Notes: generated from the sequence alone by a model not told the origin. 64,000 bases of DNA from Novosphingobium sp. HII-3 (GCF_002916655.1 NZ_PPSM01000014.1:620001-684000), one strand, 5' to 3'. Shown: positions 45,151-55,116, counted from the stretch's first letter. A program made the numbers and translations.

Positions 45151-48090
45151 ATGACGACCCCCACGCGCGCCGCCCGCTCGCTCGCCTGCCTGCTCCTTCT
45201 TGCCCAGGCACCGATCCCGCCCCTGCTTGCGCAGGAGGCCAGGGTTCAAGCCGCCCCGGCGCCTGTGGGCTCCCCCATCGTCGCGCCGACCATAGGTCAG
45301 ACGGATCCGTGGCTGTACCGTGGCAGCGACATTCCGCGTGATCCGGAGTGGCACTTCGGCGAACTTGCGAACGGTCTGAAGTATGCCGTGCGCAAAAATG
45401 GCGTGCCGCCCGGGCAGGTGTCCATTCGCATCCGCGTAGATGCCGGCTCTCTCTACGAGACTGACAAGGAGCGGGGATATGCGCACCTTCTGGAGCACAT
45501 GTTGTTCCGCCAGTCGAAGTACCTGCCCGAAGGCACGGCCATCGCGGCCTTCCAGCGCCTTGGGGCAACGTTCGGCAGTGACACGAATGCCGTCACGTCG
45601 ACCACGCAGACCGTGTTCAAGCTCGATCTGCCGAACGCCACCGCAGCCACACTGGACGAGACGTTCAAGCTGATGAGCGGCATGGTGACCGCGCCGACGC
45701 TTTCCGCCTCGAACCTCAAGGCCGACCTGCCGATCGTCCTGGCCGAGATGCGGGAGCGGGGGGGCGCCGCCAAGCGGGTGCAGGACGCAATGCAGCAAAC
45801 GCTCTATTCCGGCTTGCTGCTGGCTGACCGTGAGCCGATCGGCACACAGGAATCCCTGACGGCGGCCACGCCGCAAAGCGTCCGGGCCTTCTATTCGCGC
45901 TGGTACCGGCCGGATAACGTCGCCGTGATCGTTGCGGGAGACGCCGATCCGGCGATGCTGGAAGGCTATGTGAAGAAGTGGTTCTCCGACTGGTCGGCCA
46001 AGGGGCAGAAGCCGGCCGCTCCCGACTTCGGCGATCCGGTGGCGCCGCCGGATGCGGATTTGAAGAACCCCGTCGGGCAGACCCGGGTCCTGGTCGAACC
46101 GGACCTGCCGCCCTCGCTCATGTACGCCGTCCTGCGCCCGTGGCAGCAGGTTACAGACAACATCGCCTACAACCAGGGGCTTATGACCGACGCTCTGGGC
46201 CAGGCGATCATCAACCGTCGTCTTGAATCGAAGGCGCGGGCAGGGGGAAGCTTCCTGTCGGCATCGGTGAACCAGGACGACGTGGCCCGGTCGGCCGATG
46301 CGACTTTCGTTTCCGTGACGCCGCTCGGCGATGACTGGCAGGCGGCCCTTCGCGATGTGCGGGCCGTCATCGCGGATGCCCTGACGCGCGCGCCGAGCCA
46401 GGCGGAGATCGACCGCGAAATCGCCGAGATGGAGGTCGCCTTCCAGGTGCCGGTCGAGCAGCAGCGGATTCTGCCCGGCAGCAAGATCGCGGACGATCTC
46501 GTCAACGCCCTCGACATCCGCGAGACGGTGGCGGCACCACAGGATGTCTTGAGGATCTTCCAGGAATCGAAGCCGCTGTTCACGCCCGAAGCGGTGCTCG
46601 AACATACGCGCAAGCTGTTCACCGGCACCGTCACCCGTGCCCTGTTCACCGTGCAGAAGCCGGGGGTGGCTACCGACGAGGCTCTCCGGCGGGCGCTTGC
46701 CGAGCCGGTCGAGGCTGATGCCAGCGTGCGTCAGGTGCCTGCGCCCGTGTCGTTCGAGAAGCTGCCAGCCATTGGCGCGCCGCAGAAGCCGGTGGAGACC
46801 GCCTCTACCGGGCTGCTGGAAATCGAGCAGCTCACCTTCGCCAACGGCGTCAAGGGCATGCTCTGGCCGGTGGCCGAGGAGCCGGGCCGCGTCATGGTGA
46901 AGGCGCGCTTCGGCGGCGGCTATCGCTCGATCGATCCGAAGGACGCCGCTTACATCACGTTGGGCAACTACGCGCTTGTCGGGTCGGGTCTGGCGACATT
47001 GGGTCAGGACGATCTCGATCGCATATCGACCGGCCGGAAGATGGGCTTCAACTTCGAAGTCCAGGATGCCTCCTTCGAGTTCTCGGCGGAGACGCGGCCG
47101 CAGGATCTGGCGGACCAGCTCTATCTCTTCGCAGCGAAGCTCGATCTTCCACGATGGGATCCGCAGCCGATCGCGCGCGCCAAGGCGGCAGCCGCGATCC
47201 AGTACGCCACGTTCTCCACATCGCCCCAGGGCGTGTTGAGTCGGGACCTGCAATACTATCAACGCGGTAAGGATCCGCGTTTCGCCACCCCGACGCCGGA
47301 CCAGCTGGAGGCGACGACGCCTGAAGGCTTCAAGCGCGTCTGGGGCAAGGCCCTGAAAGAAGGGCCGGTCGAGGTTCAGATCTTCGGCGACTTCGACAAG
47401 GCAAGCGCGATCGCGGCACTGGAAAGGACCTTTGGCGCACTGAAGTCGCGCCAGCCTGCGCCGGTTACTGCCGCAGCAACGCGGATCAACACGCTGCCCC
47501 CCTCGGACCAGCCGATCCATCTGATCCACCATGGCGATGCCGATCAGGCCGCTGCGGTGGTGTCCTGGCCAACCGGCGGCGGCACCATGGGCATACCCGA
47601 GTCGCGTCAGCTGGAAATACTGACGCAGCTTTTCACCAACCGTCTGATGAACGCCGTGCGTGAGAAGCTGGGCGTGTCGTATGCACCCTACGTCTATTCC
47701 ACCTGGCCGGTCGACCTGGCCGCTGGCGGCTCGATCACGGCGATGGCGCAGCTCGACCCCAAGTCAGTGCCTATATTCTTCCAGACGGCGGACGACATAG
47801 CCCAGGACCTTATCGCCAATCCGCCTTCGATGGACGAACTGGCACTGGTGACGGAGCCGCTGCGCCAGCAGGTGACGCGCGCAGCGTCCAGCACGGCCTT
47901 TTTCATGAGCCAGCTTGAGGGCGCCACGACCGATCCTTCACGCATCGGGACGGTACGTTCGGTTCTCACCGATTACACCGTCACCACGCCGCAGGCGATG
48001 CAGGCGCTGGCGGCGCGATATCTCGGCCGCGATCACTCGTGGCGGCTTGAGGTCATGCCGGAAGCTAAGGAGAAGCCCGGAACTCGTTAA
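45151..48090 (+). CDS. M16 (pitrilysin-family) zinc peptidase
   Basis: 979-residue exported metallopeptidase with a signal peptide (about 1-28, cut near LLAQE) and no lipobox. The first module carries the zinc motif HLLEH (112-116); a second, non-catalytic M16 module begins near residue 545 and includes the conserved C-terminal MNAVREKLGVSYAPYVYS stretch. It is predicted to be periplasmic and to degrade peptides. It differs from the lipoprotein M16 at 13.7-16.6 kb, to which it is only distantly similar, and resembles the PqqL-like group. Confidence 0.92.
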   Translation: MTTPTRAARSLACLLLLAQAPIPPLLAQEARVQAAPAPVGSPIVAPTIGQTDPWLYRGSDIPRDPEWHFGELANGLKYAVRKNGVPPGQVSIRIRVDAGSLYETDKERGYAHLLEHMLFRQSKYLPEGTAIAAFQRLGATFGSDTNAVTSTTQTVFKLDLPNATAATLDETFKLMSGMVTAPTLSASNLKADLPIVLAEMRERGGAAKRVQDAMQQTLYSGLLLADREPIGTQESLTAATPQSVRAFYSRWYRPDNVAVIVAGDADPAMLEGYVKKWFSDWSAKGQKPAAPDFGDPVAPPDADLKNPVGQTRVLVEPDLPPSLMYAVLRPWQQVTDNIAYNQGLMTDALGQAIINRRLESKARAGGSFLSASVNQDDVARSADATFVSVTPLGDDWQAALRDVRAVIADALTRAPSQAEIDREIAEMEVAFQVPVEQQRILPGSKIADDLVNALDIRETVAAPQDVLRIFQESKPLFTPEAVLEHTRKLFTGTVTRALFTVQKPGVATDEALRRALAEPVEADASVRQVPAPVSFEKLPAIGAPQKPVETASTGLLEIEQLTFANGVKGMLWPVAEEPGRVMVKARFGGGYRSIDPKDAAYITLGNYALVGSGLATLGQDDLDRISTGRKMGFNFEVQDASFEFSAETRPQDLADQLYLFAAKLDLPRWDPQPIARAKAAAAIQYATFSTSPQGVLSRDLQYYQRGKDPRFATPTPDQLEATTPEGFKRVWGKALKEGPVEVQIFGDFDKASAIAALERTFGALKSRQPAPVTAAATRINTLPPSDQPIHLIHHGDADQAAAVVSWPTGGGTMGIPESRQLEILTQLFTNRLMNAVREKLGVSYAPYVYSTWPVDLAAGGSITAMAQLDPKSVPIFFQTADDIAQDLIANPPSMDELALVTEPLRQQVTRAASSTAFFMSQLEGATTDPSRIGTVRSVLTDYTVTTPQAMQALAARYLGRDHSWRLEVMPEAKEKPGTR

Positions 48091-48108
48091 GCGGGCAATT
48101 TCCGGCAG

Positions 48109-48257
48109 GCGCCGGACGTGTCCGGCGCAACCGATTACACTGAACGCTAAACCTGCTTTTGCAAAAGTTGCTTGAAGCGGCTATGGGCCGCCTCTTGCTT
48201 GCGCCGCCTGGAGGACTTGCGGCGCATGGAAAGTCCGCACGCGGGGTGCGGCGATAG
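48109..48257 (+). promoter_or_regulatory. Structured aroG leader with a possible 24-codon leader ORF
   Basis: After a GCGCCGGAC/GTCCGGCGC hairpin (48109-48128, possibly the M16 terminator), the segment to 48257 holds hairpins GCGGC/GCCGC and GCGCCGC/GCGGCGC. An ATG at 48183 opens a 24-residue ORF ([20 protein letters not shown]...) whose TAG stop (48255-48257) overlaps the TAGGAG ribosome-binding site of the DAHP synthase gene. It has no Phe, Tyr or Trp codons, so it is not a classical aromatic attenuator. Confidence 0.35.
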
Positions 48258-48268
48258 GAGTACATGAC

Positions 48269-49642
48269 GTGGCGAGCAACTGGACACCGGAGAGCTGGAA
48301 GACGCATGAGGCGCGCCATCTCCCGGTATATGGCGATCAGGCGAAACTGGGTGAGGTCGAGGCCACGCTTGCGAAGTTTCCGCCGCTCGTCTTTGCCGGT
48401 GAAGCTCGCGGGCTGAAATCCGACCTTGCCGAAGTGGCGGCCGGGCGGGGTTTCCTGCTGCAGGGTGGCGACTGCGCGGAAAGCTTCGCCGAATTCAGCG
48501 CCGACAACATCCGCGACACGTTCCGTGTCCTGCTGCAGATGGCGGTCGTCCTGACGTTCGCCAGCAAGCAGCCGGTGGTGAAGGTGGGCCGCATGGCCGG
48601 GCAGTTCGCCAAGCCCCGTTCCGCTCCGACCGAAGTTGTCGGCGGCGTCGAAATGCCGAGTTACTTCGGCGACATCATCAACGGGATCGAAGGCGACGCC
48701 GCTGCCCGTCGGAACGACCCGGAGCGGATGCTGCGCGCCTATACGCAGTCTTCCGCCACGCTGAACCTGCTGCGCGCCTTCGCGCATGGCGGTTACGCGA
48801 ACCTGCGGCAGGTCCACCAGTGGACGCTGGACCACATCGGCCGCAGCCCCTGGGGCGAGAGGTTCGCGCAGATGGCGGACCGCATCGGTGAGGCGCTGGA
48901 CTTCATGGCCGCCTGCGGCGTCGACCCTACCAGCGTTCCGCAGCTGCAGGGCACGGACTTCTACACCAGCCATGAAGCGCTGCTGCTTCCTTACGAGCAG
49001 GCGCTGACCCGCCGCGATTCCCTGACGGGCGACTGGTACGACTGTTCGGCCCACATGCTCTGGATCGGGGACCGTACGCGCTTCGAAGGTTCGGCGCACG
49101 TCGAATACCTGCGCGGCGTCGGCAACCCGATCGGCATGAAGTGCGGCCCCAGCCTGGAGCCGGATGCGCTGCTGCGCATGCTCGACACGCTGAACCCGGG
49201 TCGCGAACCGGGCCGCATGACGCTCATCAGCCGCTACGGCCACGACAAGGTGGAAGCAGGGCTGCCCAAGCTGGTGCGGGCGGTCAAGCGCGAAGGTCAT
49301 CCCGTGGTCTGGTCGTGCGACCCGATGCACGGCAACGTCATCAAGTCGGAAAGCGGCTTCAAGACCCGCCCGTTCGACCGCATCCTTGCCGAAGTGCGAG
49401 GCTTCTTCGCGGTCCACCGGGCCGAAGGGACTCACGCGGGCGGCATCCATATCGAGATGACCGGCCAGGACGTGACGGAGTGCACCGGCGGCGCGATTGC
49501 CATCACCGATGAGGCGCTGGCCGATCGCTATCACACTCACTGCGACCCGCGTCTCAACGGGGCGCAGTCAATCGAGCTGGCGTTTGAAATGGCCGACCTC
49601 CTCAACCTCGAAGCCACCGAGCGGCACAAGCAGGCGGCGTGA
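48269..49642 (+). CDS. aroG: Class II DAHP synthase
   Basis: 457-residue 3-deoxy-D-arabino-heptulosonate 7-phosphate synthase, the first step of the shikimate pathway, of the plant/Mycobacterium type (AroA-II). Visible are [30 protein letters not shown] (metal Cys), [14 protein letters not shown], the RGDLP-type region, [23 protein letters not shown] in parts (SRYGHDKV), WSCDPMHGN and [18 protein letters not shown]. It starts at a GTG (48269) with TAGGAG 8 bases upstream. Confidence 0.95.
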   Translation: MASNWTPESWKTHEARHLPVYGDQAKLGEVEATLAKFPPLVFAGEARGLKSDLAEVAAGRGFLLQGGDCAESFAEFSADNIRDTFRVLLQMAVVLTFASKQPVVKVGRMAGQFAKPRSAPTEVVGGVEMPSYFGDIINGIEGDAAARRNDPERMLRAYTQSSATLNLLRAFAHGGYANLRQVHQWTLDHIGRSPWGERFAQMADRIGEALDFMAACGVDPTSVPQLQGTDFYTSHEALLLPYEQALTRRDSLTGDWYDCSAHMLWIGDRTRFEGSAHVEYLRGVGNPIGMKCGPSLEPDALLRMLDTLNPGREPGRMTLISRYGHDKVEAGLPKLVRAVKREGHPVVWSCDPMHGNVIKSESGFKTRPFDRILAEVRGFFAVHRAEGTHAGGIHIEMTGQDVTECTGGAIAITDEALADRYHTHCDPRLNGAQSIELAFEMADLLNLEATERHKQAA

Positions 49643-49698
49643 GCGATTATATTTGACGGGACCATGCATCCTGACGGGCTTCGGCTCGTTAGGACGGC

Positions 49699-50931
49699 AT
49701 GGCCACCACGAGCGACCGTCCACCCGCGCGGCCCGTCACGCTGACGGAGGAGCGATACCGCTCTATTCGGGAACTGTCGGAACAGCTCGTCGCTCCTCTT
49801 TCCGATGCCGACGCCACGCTCCAGTCCATGCCAGATGCCTCTCCGGCGAAGTGGCATCTGGCGCATACGACCTGGTTCTTCGAAACCTTCGTCCTGCGTG
49901 ATAATTGTCCCGGCTACCGCCTCTTCAACGAGAGCTGGCCGTTCCTTTTCAATTCGTACTACGAAGCGGAAGGCCCGCGCCACGCCCGGCCGATGCGGGG
50001 CATGCTTTCGCGTCCCTCGCTCAAGGACGTGCTGGCCTACCGCCGGCATGTGGACAGCCATGTCGAGCGGGTGCTGGGCCGGGCCGACCTGGCAGCACTG
50101 ATCGAGCTTGGCCTGAACCATGAGCAGCAGCATCAGGAACTGTTGCTGACGGACCTGAAGCACGCGCTCTCCCTCAATCCGCTGAAGCCCGCCTACAGCG
50201 CGCCCGTCCGGCGTCCGACGACGCGAGGATCGAGCGGCTGGCACACGTGCGAAGGCGGCGTCATGCGGATCGGTCATGCGGGAGAGGGATTTGCTTTCGA
50301 CAACGAAGGGCCAAGCCACGAGGTCGTGGTGGAGCCGTTCGCGCTGGCGTCCGGATTGGTCACCAATCAGGAGTGGGCCGATTTCATCGCCGACGGCGGC
50401 TATCGCGATCCCTCCCTGTGGCTGTCGGACGGCTGGGCTTGGGTTCAGGCAAGCGCCATAGATGCGCCGCTGTACTGGCGGGAGGACGAGGCTTTCACGC
50501 TGGCCGGGATGCAGCACCGGGAGCCGGACGCCCCGGTCACGCACGTCTCCTTCTACGAGGCGGACGCTTTCGCCACCTGGGCCGGCCATCGCCTGCCAAC
50601 CGAATTCGAGTGGGAAACCGCCGCGCGTGGGCACGATCCGGCCGGTGGCGTCCAGCTGGACGAAGCGGCGGCCGTACATCCATCCGGCTCGCAGAGCCTG
50701 TTCGGCGACGGTTGGCAGTGGACCCGTTCGGCCTATCTTCCCTACCCGCGGTTTCGGCCGGCGGCGGGCGCAGTGGGTGAATACAACGGCAAGTTCATGT
50801 CGGGCCAGTGCGTTCTCAAGGGAGCCAGCTGCGCGACCCCGCGCGGCCATGCCCGGGCAACGTACCGGAACTTCTTTCCTCCCGAGAAGCGTTGGCAGTT
50901 TACCGGCGTGCGGCTTGCAAAGGATCTCTAG
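49699..50931 (+). CDS. egtB: Ergothioneine sulfoxide synthase EgtB
   Basis: 410-residue iron enzyme that joins hercynine to a thiol (gamma-glutamylcysteine or cysteine) as a sulfoxide in ergothioneine synthesis. The N-terminal DinB-like domain carries KWHLAHTTWFFE (His53/His56) and the HX3HXE motif NHEQQHQELLL with His141 and His145; the C-terminal FGE-sulfatase domain contains GHRLPTEFEWE, WTRSAYLPYPRF and the closing RATYRNFFPPEKRWQFTGVRLAKD, seen in parts. It is followed 3 bases later by egtD. Confidence 0.94.
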   Translation: MATTSDRPPARPVTLTEERYRSIRELSEQLVAPLSDADATLQSMPDASPAKWHLAHTTWFFETFVLRDNCPGYRLFNESWPFLFNSYYEAEGPRHARPMRGMLSRPSLKDVLAYRRHVDSHVERVLGRADLAALIELGLNHEQQHQELLLTDLKHALSLNPLKPAYSAPVRRPTTRGSSGWHTCEGGVMRIGHAGEGFAFDNEGPSHEVVVEPFALASGLVTNQEWADFIADGGYRDPSLWLSDGWAWVQASAIDAPLYWREDEAFTLAGMQHREPDAPVTHVSFYEADAFATWAGHRLPTEFEWETAARGHDPAGGVQLDEAAAVHPSGSQSLFGDGWQWTRSAYLPYPRFRPAAGAVGEYNGKFMSGQCVLKGASCATPRGHARATYRNFFPPEKRWQFTGVRLAKDL

Positions 50932-50934
50932 AGC

Positions 50935-51921
50935 ATGGCAACGGCAATCCACGACCTTGTCGATACGGATCGCGACGCGCTGCGTGCGCAGTTCCGCCGC
51001 GACGTCCTGACCGGCCTTTCCCAGCCGACGAAGGCGATCCCGGCGCGCTGGTTCTACGATCACCGAGGCAGCGAGCTGTTCGAGGAGATCACCCGACTTC
51101 CCGAATACTATCCGACACGCACCGAGACGAGCATTCTCATGGCGCACGCCACGCGGCTGGGCAGGCTCATCGGCGCGAGGCATCACGTGGTGGTGGAGTT
51201 CGGCGCGGGCAGCGCGACCAAGACGCCGCTCTTGCTGGATGCGATCTGGACAGCGGCTTACGTGCCCATCGACATCTCGGGCGAGTTCCTGAGCGAGTCC
51301 TGCGAGACCCTGGCGCAGCGCTACCCGGACCTGCCGATCTATCCGGTCGAGGCGGACTTCATGGAAGGCGCCACACTGCCACCGCAAGTCGGAGCGCATC
51401 CCCGCCTCGGCTTCTTCCCCGGTTCCACCATCGGCAACATGGAGCCGATGGCGGCAACGGACCTCCTGCGTTCCATGCGCCGGACTCTGGGTTCGGACAG
51501 CCTGCTGCTCATCGGCTTCGATCGCATCAAGGACGAGCGGGAACTCGTCGCCGCCTATGACGATGCGCAAGGAGTGACTGCCGCGTTCAACCTGAACCTG
51601 GCGGCGCGGATCAATCAGGAACTGGGCGGCACCATACCGCTGGACGCGCTGGTTCACCGTGCCATCTGGAACGATGCCCGGGCCCGGATCGAGATGCACA
51701 TCGAGACCACCCGCGACATCGCGTTCGACGTCTGTGGCCGCCGTTTCACGATGCGGGCGGGCGAAACGATCCACACGGAAAACAGCCACAAGTACGATCC
51801 GCGAAGCGCCGATACGCTGCTTCTCGCCGGAGGGTGGGAGCCGTTGCAGCGCTTCTGCGACGGGTCGGAGAAGTTCATGGTCATCCTGGCCCGTGCGATC
51901 GGCGAGGAGCTGACGGCCTGA
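50935..51921 (+). CDS. egtD: L-histidine N-alpha-methyltransferase EgtD
   Basis: 328-residue SAM-dependent enzyme that trimethylates histidine to hercynine, the first step of ergothioneine synthesis. It shows KAIPARWFYDHRGSELFEEI, the SAM-binding VVEFGAGSATKTPLLLD, YVPIDISGEFL, LGFFPGSTIGNM and the C-terminal IHTENSHKYD histidine-binding segment. It forms an operon with egtB. The two-gene set lacks egtC and egtE here, as seen in many proteobacteria where those steps are done by genes elsewhere. Confidence 0.95.
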   Translation: MATAIHDLVDTDRDALRAQFRRDVLTGLSQPTKAIPARWFYDHRGSELFEEITRLPEYYPTRTETSILMAHATRLGRLIGARHHVVVEFGAGSATKTPLLLDAIWTAAYVPIDISGEFLSESCETLAQRYPDLPIYPVEADFMEGATLPPQVGAHPRLGFFPGSTIGNMEPMAATDLLRSMRRTLGSDSLLLIGFDRIKDERELVAAYDDAQGVTAAFNLNLAARINQELGGTIPLDALVHRAIWNDARARIEMHIETTRDIAFDVCGRRFTMRAGETIHTENSHKYDPRSADTLLLAGGWEPLQRFCDGSEKFMVILARAIGEELTA

Positions 51922-51951
51922 CCGCGCCGACGCGGAGCCGACCCGAAAAGA

Positions 51952-51981
51952 AGGGCCACGCACTTTATCTTGCGCGGCCCT
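51952..51981. terminator. Bidirectional terminator after egtD
   Basis: AGGGCCaCGC pairs with GCGcGGCCCT (one internal mismatch) around a ten-base AT-rich loop, between the convergent egtD and SDR genes. Confidence 0.6.
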
Positions 51982-52010
51982 GATACTTCAGGCGGTGTGG
52001 TGAAGCGCGC

Positions 52011-52805
52011 TTACTTGGGCGGCATGCGGATCGCGCCGTCGAGGCGGATGCACTGGCCGTTGAAGTAGATGTTGCGCACCAGCTCCAGCACCAGAGAACC
52101 GAACTCCTCCGGGTTGCCCAGACGACGCGGGAAGGGGACCGCCTTGCCGAGGTTTTCGTACACTTCGGGGGCGTGTTCCTTGACGCGCAGCATCGGCGGG
52201 GTCGCGAAGGTGCCGGGCATGATGGCGTTCACGCGGATGCCGAGATCCATGAGGTCGCGGGCCATGGGCAGGACCATGGCGTTCACGGCGCCCTTGCCAC
52301 CACCGTAGGCCACCTGGCCGATCTGGCCGTCCTCGGCCGCAGCGGACGACGTCAGGATGATCGTGCCGCGTTCGCCGTCTTCGTTCAGAGGGTCGGCGGT
52401 GGCCATGCCCAGAGCCGCGATGGAAGCGATGCGGTAGGACGCGGTGAAGATGCCTTCCGCAGACTTGGCGATCTGCTCGGTCGGAGTACGCTTGTAGCCG
52501 CCGGTCTTCTTGTCGAAAGAGACAGTCTTGCCACCGCCCGCCACGATGGCGCAATGCACGACGATGCGCTCCTGACCGTGAGCTTCCCGGGCCTTGGCGA
52601 AGCCGGCTTCGACACTTTCCTCGTTGGTGATGTCGACATTGCAGAAGACACCGCCGATTTCCTTGGCGAAGGCCTCACCGGCTTCTTCGCTGATGTCGAA
52701 GATGGCGACCTTGACGCCTGCGGCGGCCAGCGCCTGCGCGCTCGCGCGGCCGAGGCCCGATGCGCCGCCGGTGACGACTGCGGCCAGGCTGTTGTCGATC
52801 TTCAT
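52011..52805 (-). CDS. Diverged short-chain dehydrogenase paralogue
   Basis: 264-residue SDR clearly paralogous to the one at 24.8 kb; both share AAVVTGGASGLG, GGVFCxVD, DGQIGQxAYG and the ending RLDGAIRM. It keeps the cofactor loop (12-19), Ser153/154, Tyr167 and Lys171. However, the NCAG motif is changed to HCAI (84-87), and the tetrad asparagine (Asn119 in the paralogue) is replaced by isoleucine. It may have a changed substrate or reduced activity. It has no adjacent TetR gene. It is monocistronic, convergent with egtD. Confidence 0.88.
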   Translation of the reverse strand: MKIDNSLAAVVTGGASGLGRASAQALAAAGVKVAIFDISEEAGEAFAKEIGGVFCNVDITNEESVEAGFAKAREAHGQERIVVHCAIVAGGGKTVSFDKKTGGYKRTPTEQIAKSAEGIFTASYRIASIAALGMATADPLNEDGERGTIILTSSAAAEDGQIGQVAYGGGKGAVNAMVLPMARDLMDLGIRVNAIMPGTFATPPMLRVKEHAPEVYENLGKAVPFPRRLGNPEEFGSLVLELVRNIYFNGQCIRLDGAIRMPPK

Positions 52806-53016
52806 TGGTGCTCTTCTCCCCGAATCAAGTACGGGGTCTGGCTAGCGCAGCGCGCGGAGCCATGTCGCGGCACCGATGCTAACCTGCTGCAAGTATCGCC
52901 CCAGCGGACGCGGCGCGAATGCCTGATCCTTGCGCAGGAACGCCCCGCACACCGGGGTGGCAGGGCGTTGAATATCCCGTTCATCTCCGCCGCCAGGTGA
53001 AGGCGGCAGGTGCCGC

Positions 53017-55116
53017 TTACTCGGCGGCGACCGAGATGGTCGGCTGGTCTTCCGAAGGCGTAGCGCCGATCTCCTCGGCGAACCAGGCGCAGGTGAGGGC
53101 GAGGCCTTCGTGAAGGGGCGTCCGCGGCGTCCAGCCCAGCTGTGCTTGGGCGCGGGAGATGTCCGGGCGGCGGCGGCGGGGGTCATCGACCGGCAGGGGC
53201 AGATGCGTGACCGTGACCGGCCGATCGACCAGATCGACGATCGCCTCCAGCAGTTCGGAGACCGTACGTTCTTCCGGGTTGCCCAGGTTGATCGGCTCCA
53301 GGCCGTCGATGTCGCTCTCCATCAGCGCGATCAGCCCTTCGACCATGTCAGAGACATAGCAGAAGCTGCGCGTCTGTGTGCCGTCGCCGTAGATCGTGAC
53401 ATCCCGGCCCGACAGCGCCTGGCAGATGAGGTTCGATACCACGCGGCCATCGTCGGGATGCATGTGCGGGCCGAAAGTGTTGAAGATCCGCGCGACGCGA
53501 ACCTGGGCGCGGCCCATGCGCGCGAAGTCGAAAGCCATGGCTTCGGCGGCGCGCTTTCCTTCGTCGTAGCAGGCGCGCGGGCCGGTGCAGTTTACCCATC
53601 CGCGATAGTCCTCGCGCTGGGGATGGACTTCGGGGTCGCCGTAGACTTCGCTCGTTGAGGTCAGCAGGAAGCGCGCGCCCGAAGCTTCGGCCAGGCGGAG
53701 GAGGTGGTCCGTGCCGACCACGCAGGTCAGCATCGTGTGCTCCGGATCGGCCTGGTACTGCGGCGGCGAAGCGGCGCAGGCGAGATTGTAGATCCGCCCG
53801 ATCTCGTTCGTACGCTCGATCACTGCGGCCGGCAGCGGGTTGACGATGTCGCCTTCGATGAACGCGAAGTTGGGGTGGCCTTCCAGCAGCCGGAGGTTCG
53901 AGGGTCGAGCCGTCTGAAGGTTGTCGAGGCACAGGACGCGGTGACCTCGCGCCAGGAGTTCGGCGCACAGGTGTGAGCCGATGAAGCCGGCTCCCCCGGC
54001 GACGAGCGTGAGCGGCTGATGATCGGCAGTCTTCATGGTCATCGTCTCCTTGGCTCGACCTTTTTTCTTCTGGCTGGCTTCCTGCAGATGCGCCTCGAGT
54101 TCGGCTGCGCGATGGGCCGCCGTGTGCGCTTCCAGCACGCGCTGCCGTGCCGCCGTGCCGACGCGGCGCTGGTCTGCGTCCAAAGCGGCAAGGGCATCTT
54201 CCGTCGTATCGGCAAGAACGATCTCGCTGCCGGGCACGAACAGGCTTTCGATACCATCCCAGCGGTCCGACAGGATCGGCGTGCCGCAGGCTGCCGCCTC
54301 GAAGAGCCGGACCGACGGGGACCAGCCGGCAGCAATCATATCCGCGCGGGTGACGTTGAGCGTCATGCGCGAGGCATTGTAGAAGGCGGCGTGTTCGGCA
54401 GGGGGCAGGTGCTCGATCCGTTCGACGTTCGCGGGCCAGTCGATATCGTCCGGGTACTGCGGACCCGCCACGGCAAAACGCAGATCGGGTCGGCGGCGAG
54501 CGGGCTCCAGCAGCAGGCGGTCAAGCGTAGGCTGGCGATCAGGGCTGTACGTGCCGAGGTAGGTGAGATCCCAAAGCGGCGGCGTGACGAGCGGACGATA
54601 GGCGGCGGGATCGACGGAGCAGTAGAGGGCCCGTGCTGCGGGCGAGCCATAGTCCTGTTCGATCCGGCGAAGAGTCGGCCCCCCGGTAAACGAGAGGTAG
54701 ACATCGAACCCGGGGATCACTTCGGGGGACAGGTATTCGAAGTCACCCTTAAGCAGCTTGGCGAGCGTCACCGGTGTGTCGATGTCGTAGAAGGCCCTGA
54801 CGCCCTCCGCCATAGCCTGGACGTAGCGGGAGACCTCCACGCCCTCGGGGACATACGAGCCCACGATGACCGCGTCGGCCGCCGCGATCTCGCTGCCATA
54901 GCGGCGCAGGTCGTCCAGATCGCGATAGTACTCGAGGCGGCAGAAGTCGGGATCGACAAGATCACGGTTGTCGCCGGAATACCAGGGAACCTCCCGCTCG
55001 AGGAAAAGGACCTCATGCCCGCGCGCCGCGAAGGCGGCCAAAAGGGCCCGGAAGGTGGTGGCGTGGCCGTTACCCCAGGAGGAACCGAGGCTGAGGCCGA
55101 GAACGACGAGTTTCAT
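53017..55116 (-). CDS. CgeB-like glycosyltransferase fused to a UDP-glucuronate-decarboxylase-like epimerase
   Basis: 699-residue fusion, last gene of the six-gene glycan operon. Residues 1-355 are a CgeB-like (GT-B) glycosyltransferase: MKLVVLGLSLGSSWGNGHAT, LTYLGTYSPDRQPTLDRLLL and FEAAACGTPILSDRWDGIESLF. Residues 361-699 are an extended SDR like UXS, which converts UDP-glucuronate to UDP-xylose: GGAGFIGSHL, TSEVYGDPEVHPQ and the GPRACYDEGKRAAEA block with the Tyr/Lys pair. Residues 345-360 form a short charged linker. An AAGGAG site (54046-54051) precedes two in-frame ATGs (54042, 54036), so the epimerase may also be made alone. It overlaps the next gene upstream by 4 bases. Confidence 0.85.
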   Translation of the reverse strand: MKLVVLGLSLGSSWGNGHATTFRALLAAFAARGHEVLFLEREVPWYSGDNRDLVDPDFCRLEYYRDLDDLRRYGSEIAAADAVIVGSYVPEGVEVSRYVQAMAEGVRAFYDIDTPVTLAKLLKGDFEYLSPEVIPGFDVYLSFTGGPTLRRIEQDYGSPAARALYCSVDPAAYRPLVTPPLWDLTYLGTYSPDRQPTLDRLLLEPARRRPDLRFAVAGPQYPDDIDWPANVERIEHLPPAEHAAFYNASRMTLNVTRADMIAAGWSPSVRLFEAAACGTPILSDRWDGIESLFVPGSEIVLADTTEDALAALDADQRRVGTAARQRVLEAHTAAHRAAELEAHLQEASQKKKGRAKETMTMKTADHQPLTLVAGGAGFIGSHLCAELLARGHRVLCLDNLQTARPSNLRLLEGHPNFAFIEGDIVNPLPAAVIERTNEIGRIYNLACAASPPQYQADPEHTMLTCVVGTDHLLRLAEASGARFLLTSTSEVYGDPEVHPQREDYRGWVNCTGPRACYDEGKRAAEAMAFDFARMGRAQVRVARIFNTFGPHMHPDDGRVVSNLICQALSGRDVTIYGDGTQTRSFCYVSDMVEGLIALMESDIDGLEPINLGNPEERTVSELLEAIVDLVDRPVTVTHLPLPVDDPRRRRPDISRAQAQLGWTPRTPLHEGLALTCAWFAEEIGATPSEDQPTISVAAE

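Noticed and set aside
44830..47532. Very long open frame antisense to nfuA and the M16 peptidase
   Set aside because: It covers two recognised genes, has Arg/Gly/Leu-rich antisense composition and no ribosome-binding site.
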